From NCBI RefSeq assembly GCF_024648885.1, contig NZ_JANBBF010000013.1, positions 248,001 through 312,000 of the forward strand: a stretch of 64,000 nt of DNA, given 5' to 3'. The notes under the pieces were generated by a model. That model had not been told where the DNA came from. It saw only the letters and a list, made by a program, of their open reading frames with translations, and did not search any database. This stretch comes from Prauserella salsuginis. GTDB lineage: Bacteria > Actinomycetota > Actinomycetes > Mycobacteriales > Pseudonocardiaceae. Each line of letters begins with the position of its first letter. Position 1 is the first letter of the stretch. The position numbers and the translations under genes were made by a program. Positions 28,356-38,918 of this stretch are shown in pieces.

Positions 28356-29468
28356 TCAGATGTCCAGGTGGTCTTCGGTCTCGCTCTTCGACTGGTCTTC
28401 GCCGATTCCCTCACCCTCAGCGGCTCCGGCGATCTTGCCGAGATTGCCGACCAGCTTGCCCTTGCCGTTCGGACCCATTCCGACCTGGTCTTTGAGCGAA
28501 TCCGTGCCCGCTTCCCACATGGACCTGCCCAAGCCCTGTTGCAGTTGTTCCCCGACCAGGCCGTTGCTGCTCAGTAGTTTCTCCCGGGCACCGGCGCTAC
28601 CGTCTCTGACCGCCAGGTCGGCCAGACCGCTCCGCATCCTCCGATGGTCCATCGCCTGGCGAACGCCCTGCTTGAGGTTGCCCATCCTGGTCCGCATCCT
28701 GCGCAGGAAGTCCATGACCTTGTTCAGCACGTCCTTCAGCTTCTGGACCATGCGGGACACCCGGCTGCCCGTGCTCGCCGCACGGACCCCGGTGGCCGTT
28801 CCCGCGGCGGCGGTGGAGGCGCCCGCGGTGGGCACCGCGGCAGCGAGTGCCGGAACCCAGATCATGATCAGCCAGGTGATCAGCTCCGTCAGGATGGCCT
28901 TGATGAACTCCTCGATGACCGTCATCACCATGCTGGACATCTGGAGCATCGACGAGAGGTCGCCCGCCTGACCGGCGACACCGTCGATGCCCTTGGCGAA
29001 GTCGGCGAGCTTGGTGCCCGCCGCCTCGGATGCCTCGCCGCCCCAGTTCTGCAGCGACGATTTCAGTTCCTCACTGAACTTGTCGCTCAGCTTCTGGACG
29101 CCTTCGCCGATGGCCTTGAAGTTGTCGGCCGCCTGCTGCAGCGCGGGGCCGTCGCCGCTGACCATGTGGATGGCGTCCTGGATCGGCTGGCAGACGGAGA
29201 TGAGGAAATCCAGGCCCTGCCCGACCAGCCAGCCGATCGGATCAGCTGCGATCGACGCCGCGCCGGTGCACGAGGAGATGAAGCTCGTGCCCTCGGAGAG
29301 CAACCCGCCGATCTCGGAAGGGTCCGCACCGTCGGTGAGCTTGCCGCCCGCTTCGAAGGTCTTGAGCGCTCCGCCGACGAACGGGGTGGACTCGAGCGCC
29401 GTCTTGCCCACACTCTTGTCGCCGGTCGTGATTTCGACGCCGCCGGCCTCGGTCTTCTCCTCCGCCAT
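28356..29468 (-). CDS. EspA/WXG-like T7SS substrate protein, copy B
   Basis: The 370-residue protein is a clear paralogue of the gene at 31018-32169. The two share DP(I/V)GWLVG(Q/H)GLDFL, GDGPAL, ADF(A/S)KGIDGV, and VPALAAAVPTAGAS. Residues 80-185 look like a WXG100-type helical hairpin with WGG at 142-144 as the turn. A hydrophobic segment (about 187-212) and a Gly/Ala/Thr linker follow, then a basic helical C-terminal part that differs between copies. It starts two bases after the EspC-like gene, so the two products probably form a heterodimer as in the EspC/EspA arrangement. The name is by architecture, not by sequence match. Confidence 0.75.
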   Translation of the reverse strand: MAEEKTEAGGVEITTGDKSVGKTALESTPFVGGALKTFEAGGKLTDGADPSEIGGLLSEGTSFISSCTGAASIAADPIGWLVGQGLDFLISVCQPIQDAIHMVSGDGPALQQAADNFKAIGEGVQKLSDKFSEELKSSLQNWGGEASEAAGTKLADFAKGIDGVAGQAGDLSSMLQMSSMVMTVIEEFIKAILTELITWLIMIWVPALAAAVPTAGASTAAAGTATGVRAASTGSRVSRMVQKLKDVLNKVMDFLRRMRTRMGNLKQGVRQAMDHRRMRSGLADLAVRDGSAGAREKLLSSNGLVGEQLQQGLGRSMWEAGTDSLKDQVGMGPNGKGKLVGNLGKIAGAAEGEGIGEDQSKSETEDHLDI

Positions 29469-29470
29469 GG

Positions 29471-29791
29471 CTACTTGCCCCCCATGTCGATGTCGAACGT
29501 GTCCAGGAGTTCCTTCACGGCCTGCTCCTTGTCGCGATAGCCCTTGGCCGCGTTCTTGAACTTGTCCTCACCGGACGCGAAACCCTCGTCGAGGCTGGTG
29601 AACAGGTCTTTGAGATCGCCGAGCATCTCCTTGTAGTTGTCGAAGACGAAGATGCCGACGACGCCCCAGGACTCGTTCGAGACATCGGCTTTGTCGACGA
29701 GGCCGGAGATCTGGTTCGCGGTCTGCCGCTGACCGCCCAGCTTTCCGGCATAGGTATCCAGTTCGTCCGCATTGACGTCGAAGCCGCTCAT
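29471..29791 (-). CDS. EspC-like T7SS substrate (WXG100 superfamily), copy B
   Basis: A small 106-residue helical protein with the start at 29791 after GAGGAGGGG. It begins FDVNADELDTYAGKL like DUF2580/EspC proteins, has SWG at 41-43 near the helical turn, and carries the general T7SS signal YxxxE (Tyr85, Glu89) at the end of the second helix. EspC of M. tuberculosis has the same motif in the same place. It is immediately followed by its larger partner. A longer frame upstream exists, but its composition and the ribosome binding site favour 29791. Confidence 0.82.
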   Translation of the reverse strand: MSGFDVNADELDTYAGKLGGQRQTANQISGLVDKADVSNESWGVVGIFVFDNYKEMLGDLKDLFTSLDEGFASGEDKFKNAAKGYRDKEQAVKELLDTFDIDMGGK

Positions 29792-30171
29792 GGCCCCCTC
29801 CTCGTTGCCTGCCGTCGCGCGCGGCGCCTGCGGCGGCTCGGCGCGCGTCTGCCAGGACATGATGCCGTTTCGGTCTCGGACGCGACAGCCGACCGTGCCC
29901 ATCGGCGGTGCAGACCTCGGACGTGTGGTGCTCGTCGGCCGGACGGAGGAGTGTGTACGCCGACACCCACCCGCACCTACCGGACCGTGCCGCGGGACGA
30001 ATATGCGTCAGCCGCTGACGGCGTGAACGCCGAAAGGGCGGCGCCCGCCAGCTGCGAGCGCCGCCTCGAAAGGGTGGTGGCGATTCCCGGCCGTCGTCAC
30101 GAGCGGTGGGCCGGGAGCCGTGGGTTGTCGATGCCGATCCGGTTGCCGATCTCGCCGTGGGCGAGGTCGGC
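29792..30171. other. 380-base gap between copy B of the T7SS cassette and the YbaB-like gene
   Basis: No gene is supported. It holds inverted repeats that could end the YbaB-like transcript (GTCAG/CTGAC 30007-30019, GGCGT/ACGCC 30020-30031, GGCGGCGC 30037-30044 with GCGCCGCC 30058-30065) and should contain the promoter for the EspC-like gene at 29791. Confidence 0.45.
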
Positions 30172-30753
30172 TCAGCGGTCGTCCTCGTCGAACAGGTTCT
30201 TGAGGAACTCGTCGCCCGCCGAACCGCCGCCTGATGCGGGCGGGGGAGCGGCGCGGCCGTCGTCCTCTTCGCCGAAGACGCTCTGGCGGGAGTAGTCCTC
30301 CTGGTACTCCTCCTCGACCGGAACCTCCTTGCGCACCGGCTGCTCCTCGGCCATGCGCTGGCGCAGCTCCTCGGCCGGGATGCCGAATGCCTCCGCCTGG
30401 GTCTCGATGACCTGGTCGGTGGCGTTGATGCCCATGCCGCCCATGTGGTTGTCGACGATGCCCGCCTGCTTGCGCGCGGCCTCGGCGACGGCCTCGGAGA
30501 GGGTCGACTTGATGGCGGCCGCGAGCGCCTGCGGCGGCTGGTTCATCGCCTTGTCGGTGAGCTGCAGATCCTTGATCGCACCGCCCGGACCGGCGACGAC
30601 GGTGACCGAACGGTCGGCGTTCGAGGCCGTCGCCTCGAGCTCGGCCAGTTCGCTCTGCATGTCTGCGACGCCGGCCATCTGCTGGTCGACGTGCTTCATC
30701 TTCGACTGGAACTTCTCGAACTCCGCGACGAGCCGGTCGAACTCAGCTGACAC
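30172..30753 (-). CDS. YbaB/EbfC-family protein (EspL-like)
   Basis: The 193-residue protein starts at a GTG preceded by GGGAG. Residues 1-105 form the YbaB/EbfC fold: an N-terminal coiled coil (FDRLVAEFEKFQSKMKHVDQQ), then VTVVAGPGGAIKDLQLTDKAM and a helix STLSEAVAEAARKQ. YbaB proteins bind DNA as dimers; EspL (Rv3880c) of the ESX-1 region is a family member needed for substrate stability. The acidic C-terminal ~70 residues are low complexity. Its place between two EspC/EspA-like cassettes supports the EspL comparison; a chaperone or regulator role is inferred. Confidence 0.85.
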   Translation of the reverse strand: MSAEFDRLVAEFEKFQSKMKHVDQQMAGVADMQSELAELEATASNADRSVTVVAGPGGAIKDLQLTDKAMNQPPQALAAAIKSTLSEAVAEAARKQAGIVDNHMGGMGINATDQVIETQAEAFGIPAEELRQRMAEEQPVRKEVPVEEEYQEDYSRQSVFGEEDDGRAAPPPASGGGSAGDEFLKNLFDEDDR

Positions 30754-31017
30754 GTTGCTTCTCCCTCGACGAAAGGTGTGGACGGCGACTACGGGATGGG
30801 ACGCCTCATCCGGGGCGGCAGGTTCCATCTTCCCCGGTATGCCGCTCGTGAGCGGGGTGGCCCGGGCACATCGTGCCCGACCGGCCGGCGGGCACGGACG
30901 GAGCGTACGCCCGCGACACCGTCGTGGCCGGGACGCGAGACGGCCGTCCTTCCACCGCCGTGGGGTGCGCAGCGCGCGCCGGAAGGTCGGGGGAGGACGG
31001 CCGTGGTGGTGCGGACG

Positions 31018-32169
31018 TCACATGCGCAGGTTGTCCTCGGTCTCCTCGGCCGACGCGCCACTGCCCGTGTTCGAGCCGTCTGCGGCTTCCTTCAGACCCT
31101 GCGTGTTGTCGGTGAGCTTGCCGTAGTGGTCGTTGACGAGCTTGGCAGCCTGGAGCGGATCGTCGCCGGGAGGGCTCGTCGGGTCGATACCGATGGTCTC
31201 CTGCGCCAGCTTGCCGGCTCCCGCCTTGCCTGCCTCGGCGGCGATCTTCCCGATCTTGCCGGCGTTCGTGGTGATCTCGGCGAGTTCGTCGGCCTTGCCC
31301 GCGAGGGTGTTCGGTTTGACGCCGAGCCGCTTGCCCAGCTTGACCATCGTCGACCCGAACTTCTGGAAGAACGCGAAGATGTCGTCGAGGATCTTGCCCA
31401 GCTTGCCCAGCTTCGAGGTCACCTTCGAGATCGTGGCGGCCGCCTTCGGCGCCGTGGCCGCGCCTGCCGCCGCCGTCGAGGCACCCGCCGTCGGCACCGC
31501 GGCCGCGAGTGCGGGCACCCACAGTGCGATGAGCCAGCTGACGATCTCGGTGATGATGGCCTTGATGACCTCCTCGATGACCTTCATGAGCATCGAGGAC
31601 AGCTTCAGGATCTCCACGACGCCGCCCGCGCTGGTCGACACGCCGTCGATGCCCTTGGAGAAGTCGGCGAGCGCGTTCTTCGCCGCGCCGGCCGCGTCAC
31701 CGTTCCAGTCGGCCAGGGCCTCGTCGGCGACCCGCCGGAACTCGTCCGCGTACTCGACGAGTCCGTCACCGATGCCCTGGAAGTCCTGTGCAGCCTTCTC
31801 GAGCGCGGGGCCGTCGCCGGTGACGGCGTGCAGTGCGTCCTGCAGCGGCGTGATCAGGTTCAGCAGGAAGTCCAGGCCGTGGCCGACCAGCCAGCCGACC
31901 GGGTCGAGCACCGCAGTCGCCGCCTCGGTGCCGCACTCGGCGATGAACGCCGCCGTGTCGGTGGCGCAGTTGGCCCCGTGCAGCATGACGTCGGCCGCGT
32001 CCGGGTCGTCGGGAAGGCCCTGCCAGTAGTTGCTGACGGTGTCGACGCCCTTGATGGCGGTCTCGACACCGGGAGTGTTCTTGGCGACGTCCATCGCGTA
32101 GTCGCCGAACCCCGATTCCTTGTCCGCGTTCAGGCTGATGTCGCCTGCGACGTCGTTGACCTCGGTCAT
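31018..32169 (-). CDS. EspA/WXG-like T7SS substrate protein, copy A
   Basis: The 383-residue paralogue of the 28356-29468 protein. The WXG-like hairpin spans about 90-200 with WNG at 155-157, and the hydrophobic segment (about 200-228) and Ala/Gly/Thr linker are almost identical to copy B. The N-terminal ~88 residues and the C-terminal third (Lys/Ala/Gly-rich helices, acidic end) differ from copy B. It lies 11 bases after the EspC-like gene. The N-terminus resembles the leader domain of actinobacterial T7SS effectors, but no toxin domain is seen at the C-terminus. Confidence 0.75.
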   Translation of the reverse strand: MTEVNDVAGDISLNADKESGFGDYAMDVAKNTPGVETAIKGVDTVSNYWQGLPDDPDAADVMLHGANCATDTAAFIAECGTEAATAVLDPVGWLVGHGLDFLLNLITPLQDALHAVTGDGPALEKAAQDFQGIGDGLVEYADEFRRVADEALADWNGDAAGAAKNALADFSKGIDGVSTSAGGVVEILKLSSMLMKVIEEVIKAIITEIVSWLIALWVPALAAAVPTAGASTAAAGAATAPKAAATISKVTSKLGKLGKILDDIFAFFQKFGSTMVKLGKRLGVKPNTLAGKADELAEITTNAGKIGKIAAEAGKAGAGKLAQETIGIDPTSPPGDDPLQAAKLVNDHYGKLTDNTQGLKEAADGSNTGSGASAEETEDNLRM

Positions 32170-32180
32170 GGCCGTCCTCC

Positions 32181-32516
32181 TCAGACCCGCGGGGTGTCGG
32201 TCGTGTCGATGCTGCCCTGGTAGTCGCCGAGGGTCACGACGTGCTGATCGTCGTTATCGCGATACGCCTTCGCGGCCGTGGAGATCTTCTCCGACGTCGT
32301 GTCGAGGCCCGTCTTGAGCGCGTCGATCAGGTTCTTCAGTTCGGCGAGGGCCTCGTCGTACTTGCCCTTCGTCATGATTCCGACGACGCCCCACGACTCA
32401 TCGCCGACATCGGCGCGGCCGGTGAGCTCTTCGAAGGTGCTGGCCTGGTCCTTGAACGACTTGAGGTTGTTGCCGTAGCCCTCGAGGGCTTCGATCTCGA
32501 CGTTGAATCCCGTCAT
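32181..32516 (-). CDS. EspC-like T7SS substrate (WXG100 superfamily), copy A
   Basis: The 111-residue paralogue of the gene at 29471. It begins MTGFNVEIEALEGYGNNL, shares ADVxxESWGVVGI with copy B, and has the secretion signal YxxxD (Tyr85, Asp89) at the equivalent place, followed by a ~20-residue tail. The start follows AGGAGG. It precedes the EspA-like copy A by 11 bases. Confidence 0.82.
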   Translation of the reverse strand: MTGFNVEIEALEGYGNNLKSFKDQASTFEELTGRADVGDESWGVVGIMTKGKYDEALAELKNLIDALKTGLDTTSEKISTAAKAYRDNDDQHVVTLGDYQGSIDTTDTPRV

Positions 32517-32653
32517 ACCCGCCTCCTGGAAACTCTGACCGTTTCGACCGCCGTGTCCGGCGAACGGTTCCCTCGGGATGGAAATTCGTCGGCCGTGCCC
32601 GCCTCGGACGGTCGCGGGCACGGCCGCGACGGCCGTTCCTGGCCGGGCGGCGT

Positions 32654-33325
32654 TCAGCGGGGTGGTTGCTGTTGCGCGGCGAGGAGTCGCGCGATCTGGG
32701 TGAGCAGTTCGGCGTTCCGGAACAGTCCGTCGGGGTCGAGCCGCTGCGCGGCCAGCGTGTGGATCACGCCGCCCTCGAACGTGACCCGCGGCATCATGCG
32801 ACTGCGCCGGTTCGCGGTGAAGATCGCGGCGAGTTCGGGTGTGACGATCCGGCGGGCGAACGCCTCGTCGGGACACAGCACCCGCAGCCGCTCGTCGGCG
32901 AACCCTTTCAGTGCCGGCAGCCTGCCGCCGGTTTCCGGGTCGACCCCGTAGCGCATGTACTCGCCGATCATGAGGTACGGGGCGTCGGCGGGCAGACCGC
33001 TCGGCACCTGGATGTTGCCGGTGTATCGCATCTGAACGTTGGCCCCACCCGTGCGCCACTCGGCTGCGACGACGGGGTAGCCCGCATACGGGAACTCCAC
33101 CGCGTAGGTGAACGGCTTGCCGGTCACGCGGTCCTTCTCCGGGAAGACGCCGAAGCTGGGCCGAGTTCCCTGGTCGTAGTAGTGCTCGACCGCCCCGATT
33201 CGGCGGGCGAACTCCTCCCTGCTGACCTTTTTCTTGCCCGCGTTCCGCCGGGAAACGGCGAACGCGACGACCGCGCCCACGGCGCACAGCCCCAGTAGAA
33301 TGATCATCAACGTCGCCGGATGCAT
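32654..33325 (-). CDS. Hypothetical membrane-anchored protein of the T7SS substrate island
   Basis: The 223-residue protein has one N-terminal helix (LMIILLGLCAVGAVVAFAV, about 6-24), a basic patch (RRNAGKKKVSREE) and a soluble domain of ~180 residues. The end of that domain (VTFEGGVIHTLAAQRLDP) parallels the 468-residue protein at 26946-28352. The start ATG at 33325 was chosen for its membrane helix at the very N-terminus and the GAGGGGAG upstream; the open frame reaches 33643 without a supported start. It is first in the reverse-strand island. Function unknown. Confidence 0.75.
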   Translation of the reverse strand: MHPATLMIILLGLCAVGAVVAFAVSRRNAGKKKVSREEFARRIGAVEHYYDQGTRPSFGVFPEKDRVTGKPFTYAVEFPYAGYPVVAAEWRTGGANVQMRYTGNIQVPSGLPADAPYLMIGEYMRYGVDPETGGRLPALKGFADERLRVLCPDEAFARRIVTPELAAIFTANRRSRMMPRVTFEGGVIHTLAAQRLDPDGLFRNAELLTQIARLLAAQQQPPR

Positions 33326-33857
33326 GCCCCTGAGACTCCCCTCGGTTCCGATGCGTTCCGCCCGTGCCGGCGCGCGGATCGGCCCGAGATGCTCGAAACC
33401 GGCGGCCTGTCGCGTTAAGCTGAGCGTCGGCATCTCCGCGTCTGCGCGTACACGAATCTCACGCCGACCCGAGCGGTGATCGCGGTACCGTACCCGATGA
33501 CCACCGCCGTCGTAGCCGGCCGCCGGGGCCGTTAGGGACCCCCGAGTCGTCGCTGTCGGCACGGGCGGGTATCTTTGACATCTGTGCCCGGCACGCTGCC
33601 GGGCTGCTCCGTGCGCCGAAGTGCTCACGGGCCGGATTTTCATGTCCGGACCGCGTCAGCAGCACTCTGCAGCACAACGGTGGATCGGAGCTCCGGAAGT
33701 CGTAACTCCGGAAACCTCGACGGGAGTTCACGGGTCATCATGACCCTGATGCGGGCCGACACGCCCGACCGCGGGGACCGGGGAGACAGAGCCACACACA
33801 GACAGAGCCACAGTAAAGCTGCAGAAGCTTTTACAGACGCGAGAGAAAGCTGGTCCA
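33326..33857. promoter_or_regulatory. 532-base divergent gap upstream of rpsL
   Basis: No gene is supported. It must contain the str operon promoter and that of the reverse-strand island. Visible structures are hairpin CCCGGCA/TGCCGGG (33587-33603), a GGGTCA-TCA-TGACCC palindrome (33732-33746), repeated CTCCGGAA (near 33693 and 33709), and a bulged hairpin GTAAAGCT/AGCTTTTAC (33813-33834) 24 bases before rpsL. A TTGACA at 33575-33580 has no matching -10 box. Confidence 0.4.
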
Positions 33858-34232
33858 TTGCCCACGATCCAGCAGCTGGTCCGTAAGGGCCGCCAGGACA
33901 AGGCTGCCAAGCAGAAGACCGCGGCGCTCAAGGGGAGCCCGCAGCGGCGCGGCGTGTGCACCCGCGTCTACACCACCACGCCGAAGAAGCCGAACTCCGC
34001 GCTCCGCAAGGTCGCGCGTGTCCGGCTGACCAGCGGCATCGAGGTCACCGCCTACATCCCGGGCGAGGGCCACAACCTGCAGGAGCACTCGATGGTGCTC
34101 GTGCGTGGTGGTCGTGTGAAGGACCTCCCCGGTGTCCGCTACAAGATCGTCCGCGGTTCGCTCGACACGCAGGGCGTGAAGAACCGTAAGCAGGCGCGCA
34201 GCCGGTACGGCGCTAAGAAGGAGAAGAGCTAA
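33858..34232 (+). CDS. rpsL: 30S ribosomal protein S12
   Basis: S12 guards decoding accuracy at the A site. The 124-residue protein from a TTG start begins [11 protein letters not shown]. Lys43 and Lys88, the classical streptomycin-resistance positions, are wild type, as is the PNSALRK block. It is the first gene of the str operon; its stop overlaps the rpsG start by one base (TAATG). Confidence 0.97.
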   Translation: MPTIQQLVRKGRQDKAAKQKTAALKGSPQRRGVCTRVYTTTPKKPNSALRKVARVRLTSGIEVTAYIPGEGHNLQEHSMVLVRGGRVKDLPGVRYKIVRGSLDTQGVKNRKQARSRYGAKKEKS

Positions 34233-34702
34233 TGCCCCGCAAGGGTCCGGCCCCGAAGCGGCCGCTGATCGCTGACCCGGTCTACGCATCGCCGCTCGTC
34301 ACGCAGCTGATCAACAAGGTGCTGACCGACGGCAAGCGCTCGCTGGCCGAGCGCATCGTGTACGGCGCCCTGGAAGGCGCTCGCGAGAAGACCGGCACCG
34401 ACCCGGTCGTCACGCTGAAGCGCGCCCTCGACAACGTGAAGCCTTCCCTCGAGGTGAAGAGCCGTCGTGTCGGTGGTGCCACGTACCAGGTGCCCATCGA
34501 GGTCAAGCCCGGTCGCTCGACGACCCTTGCGCTCCGCTGGATGGTCACGTACTCGCGCCAGCGCCGTGAGAAGACGATGGTCGAGCGCCTGCAGAACGAG
34601 CTGCTCGACGCGAGCAACGGCCTCGGTGCCAGCGTGAAGCGCCGCGAGGACACGCACAAGATGGCCGAGTCCAACAAGGCCTTCGCGCACTACCGCTGGT
34701 GA
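34232..34702 (+). CDS. rpsG: 30S ribosomal protein S7
   Basis: S7 nucleates assembly of the 30S head and lies at the E site. The 156-residue length is normal. Signatures include [22 protein letters not shown] and the beta-hairpin [14 protein letters not shown]. It is translationally coupled to rpsL and 89 bases before fusA. Confidence 0.98.
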   Translation: MPRKGPAPKRPLIADPVYASPLVTQLINKVLTDGKRSLAERIVYGALEGAREKTGTDPVVTLKRALDNVKPSLEVKSRRVGGATYQVPIEVKPGRSTTLALRWMVTYSRQRREKTMVERLQNELLDASNGLGASVKRREDTHKMAESNKAFAHYRW

Positions 34703-34791
34703 ATCGCCACCACTGAAGCAAACCGACGCCCGGTCGACGTGAATGATCGAGCCAGTGCCGGGCCCCACGCTTGAGACAGGGGAACATTCAA

Positions 34792-36891
34792 GTGGCACGT
34801 GACGTGCTGACCGACCTGAAGAAGGTCCGCAACATCGGCATCATGGCCCACATTGACGCCGGTAAGACCACCGCTACCGAGCGGATCCTGTTCTACACGG
34901 GGATCAACTACAAGCTCGGTGAGACCCACGACGGTGCGTCGACGATGGACTGGATGGAGGAGGAGCAGAACCGGGGTATCACCATCACCTCGGCTGCCAC
35001 CACCACGTTCTGGGGCGACTACCAGATCAACATCATCGACACCCCGGGCCACGTCGACTTCACCGTCGAGGTGGAGCGCAGCCTCCGCGTGCTCGACGGC
35101 GCGGTCGCCGTGTTCGACGGCAAGGAGGGTGTCGAGCCCCAGTCCGAGCAGGTCTGGCGTCAGGCGGACAAGTACGAGGTCCCGCGCATCTGCTTCGTCA
35201 ACAAGATGGACAAGCTGGGCGCCGACTTCTACTTCACCGTCGGCACGATCGAGGACCGCCTCGGCGCGAAGCCGCTCGTGCTGCAGCTGCCGATTGGTGC
35301 GGAGTCGGACTTCGAGGGCGTCGTCGACCTCGTCACCATGAAGGCTCTGACCTGGCGTGGTGACGTCAAGAAGGGCGAGCAGTACGAGATCGAGGACATC
35401 CCGGCCGACCTGGCCGATCGTGCCGCGGAGTACCGCGAGAAGCTGATCGAGCAGGTCGCCGAGTCCGACGAGGAGCTGCTCGAGAAGTACTTCGGCGGCG
35501 AGGAGCTGACCGAGGCCGAGATCCGTGCGGGTATCCGCACGCTGACGATCGCCCGCGAGGCCTTCCCGGTGCTCGCAGGCTCCGCGTTCAAGAACAAGGG
35601 CGTGCAGCCCATGCTCGACGCGGTCGTCAACTACCTGCCGTCGCCGTTCGACGTGCCGCCGGTTCAGGGCACGCTGCTCGACGGCGAGACGCCCGCCGAG
35701 CGCAAGCCGTCGACGCAGGAGCCGTTCGCGGCGCTGGTGTCGAAGATCGCGGTCCACCCGTTCTACGGCAAGCTGACCTACATCCGCGTGTACTCCGGCA
35801 AGGTCGGCTCCGGCACCCAGGTCATGAACGCGACGCGGGAGCGCAAGGAACGCATCGGGAAGATCTTCCAGATGCACTCCAACAAGGAGAACCCGGTCGA
35901 CGACGCGCAGGCCGGCCACATCTACGCGGTTCAGGGCCTGAAGGACACCACCACCGGTGACACCCTGGCGGACCCGCAGAACCCGATCGTGCTCGAGTCG
36001 ATGACCTTCCCGGAGCCGGTCATCAAGGTCGCGATCGAGCCGAAGACGAAGTCCGACCAGGAGAAGCTCTCGACCGCGATCCAGAAGCTCGCGGAGGAGG
36101 ACCCGACCTTCCGGGTCAGCCAGGACGACGAGACCGGTCAGACGATCATCGAGGGCATGGGCGAGCTCCACCTCGAGGTCCTCGTCAACCGGATGAAGAG
36201 CGACTTCAAGGTCGAGGCGAACATCGGTAAGCCGCAGGTCGCTTACCGTGAGACCATCCGCAAGACGGTGGACAAGTTCGAGTACACCCACAAGAAGCAG
36301 ACCGGTGGTTCCGGTCAGTTCGCGCGGGTGATCGTCAAGCTCGAGCCGCTGACCACCGGCGATGGTGCTCTCTACGAATTCGACAACCAGGTGACCGGTG
36401 GCCGCATCCCGCGGGAGTACATCCCGTCCGTGGACGAGGGCGCGCAGGACGCCATGCAGTACGGCGTGCTGGCCGGCTACCCGCTCGTCGGGTTGAAGCT
36501 CACCTTGTTGGACGGTGCGTACCACGAGGTCGACTCTTCGGAGATGGCCTTCAAGGTCGCCGGCTCCGTGGCTCTCAAGGACGCCGCGCGGCAGGCGAAC
36601 CCGGTACTGCTGGAACCGATGATGGCCGTCGAGGTCACCACACCCGAGGACTACATGGGTGACGTCATCGGTGACTTGAACTCCCGCCGTGGCCAGGTCC
36701 AGGCCATGGAGGAGCGGTCTGGCACGCGCGTCGTCAAGGCGCTCGTGCCGCTGTCGGAGATGTTCGGGTACGTGGGCGACCTGCGGTCGAAGACCCAGGG
36801 TCGTGCCAACTACACGATGGTCTTTGACTCCTACGCCGAGGTTCCGTCGAACGTCGCGAAGGAGATCATCGCCAAGGCGACAGGGGAGTAA
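34792..36891 (+). CDS. fusA: Elongation factor G
   Basis: The translocase GTPase, 699 residues from the GTG at 34792 (ribosome binding site in GACAGGGGA); a start seven codons upstream lies within the ribosome binding site region. GTPase motifs: G1 [10 protein letters not shown]3 DTPGHVDF, G4 NKMDK. Domains II-V follow, including the tip [19 protein letters not shown]. Third gene of the str operon. Confidence 0.98.
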   Translation: MARDVLTDLKKVRNIGIMAHIDAGKTTATERILFYTGINYKLGETHDGASTMDWMEEEQNRGITITSAATTTFWGDYQINIIDTPGHVDFTVEVERSLRVLDGAVAVFDGKEGVEPQSEQVWRQADKYEVPRICFVNKMDKLGADFYFTVGTIEDRLGAKPLVLQLPIGAESDFEGVVDLVTMKALTWRGDVKKGEQYEIEDIPADLADRAAEYREKLIEQVAESDEELLEKYFGGEELTEAEIRAGIRTLTIAREAFPVLAGSAFKNKGVQPMLDAVVNYLPSPFDVPPVQGTLLDGETPAERKPSTQEPFAALVSKIAVHPFYGKLTYIRVYSGKVGSGTQVMNATRERKERIGKIFQMHSNKENPVDDAQAGHIYAVQGLKDTTTGDTLADPQNPIVLESMTFPEPVIKVAIEPKTKSDQEKLSTAIQKLAEEDPTFRVSQDDETGQTIIEGMGELHLEVLVNRMKSDFKVEANIGKPQVAYRETIRKTVDKFEYTHKKQTGGSGQFARVIVKLEPLTTGDGALYEFDNQVTGGRIPREYIPSVDEGAQDAMQYGVLAGYPLVGLKLTLLDGAYHEVDSSEMAFKVAGSVALKDAARQANPVLLEPMMAVEVTTPEDYMGDVIGDLNSRRGQVQAMEERSGTRVVKALVPLSEMFGYVGDLRSKTQGRANYTMVFDSYAEVPSNVAKEIIAKATGE

Positions 36892-37017
36892 CTCCCACCA
36901 GCACCCAAAGCGGGCGGAAAAGGGGCCTCCCCTACGGTCCGCACAACCGACCAGATCGAGTCGCAATCGGCGCAGCCACGCCGGGAGCGAGCAAGTACAG
37001 TCCAGGAGGACATTCCA

Positions 37018-38211
<1,194 letters not shown>

Positions 38212-38272
38212 TTCGCACCCCCGGGTGCGGGAGCCATATTTCGGTATGGCATCCTATTTAGGTTGCTCGACG

Positions 38273-38315
38273 CGGGGCGGCCGATTCTACGAGTACACGG
38301 GAATCGGCCGCCCCG
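38273..38315 (+). terminator. Strong inverted repeat after tuf
   Basis: A perfect 15-bp stem (38273-38287 with 38301-38315) around a 13-base loop, without a T run. Its position suggests it ends the str operon. Confidence 0.7.
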
Positions 38316-38581
38316 GCGCGAGCGTCCTGGGCTCACAGCGGCAGTAGTCGAATGTGAGTCGGGAGTGATCCGCCTGCCTTTCCGGCAGTGATCACTTCAT
38401 AGAGCAAAGACCTAGGGCACAACAATGATCCTGCGGGATCCGTCTGCGCGACAAGGGCGACACGCCCGACCGCGTGGACCGGAGGCCGGATCGTTGACGT
38501 GCGGAAACCTCCAACTGGGTCCGATAAGGACCTTGCGAGGCTTCAGACAAGCGGCACGAGACGAAGGAACGAGCTGCCACC
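38316..38581 (+). promoter_or_regulatory. S10 operon leader region
   Basis: The 370-base gap between tuf and rpsJ holds the terminator above and then two more hairpins: AGTGATC (38364-38370) with GATCACT (38390-38396) and an inner CTGCC/GGCAG pair; and GGTCC-GATAA-GGACC (38518-38532), 50 bases before the rpsJ start. A TTGACG at 38494-38499 could be a -35 box, but no clear -10 follows. The hairpins may be targets of ribosomal-protein autoregulation; no protein can be assigned. Confidence 0.4.
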
Positions 38582-38887
38582 ATGGCGGGACAGAAGATCC
38601 GCATCCGGCTCAAGGCCTACGACCACGAGGCGATCGACTCGAGTGCGCGCAAGATCGTCGAGACGGTCACGCGCACCGGCGCCTCCGTGGTTGGGCCGGT
38701 GCCGCTGCCCACTGAGAAGAACGTTTACTGCGTCATCCGCTCGCCGCACAAGTACAAGGATTCGCGCGAGCACTTCGAGATGCGCACGCACAAGCGGCTG
38801 ATCGACATCGTGGACCCGACGCCGAAGACGGTCGACGCGCTCATGCGCATCGACCTGCCGGCCAGTGTCGACGTGAACATCCAGTAA
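38582..38887 (+). CDS. rpsJ: 30S ribosomal protein S10
   Basis: S10 is in the 30S head and also partners NusB in antitermination and NusG in coupling. The 101-residue protein begins [19 protein letters not shown] and contains [26 protein letters not shown]. It is the first gene of the S10 operon. Confidence 0.98.
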   Translation: MAGQKIRIRLKAYDHEAIDSSARKIVETVTRTGASVVGPVPLPTEKNVYCVIRSPHKYKDSREHFEMRTHKRLIDIVDPTPKTVDALMRIDLPASVDVNIQ

Positions 38888-38918
38888 GCGTTGGGCGAGC
38901 GGCGGAGATAAGAGACTC

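Noticed and set aside
33575-33603. TTGACA as the -35 box of the rpsL promoter
   Set aside because: No -10 box at 16-19 bases; a hairpin occupies that place instead.
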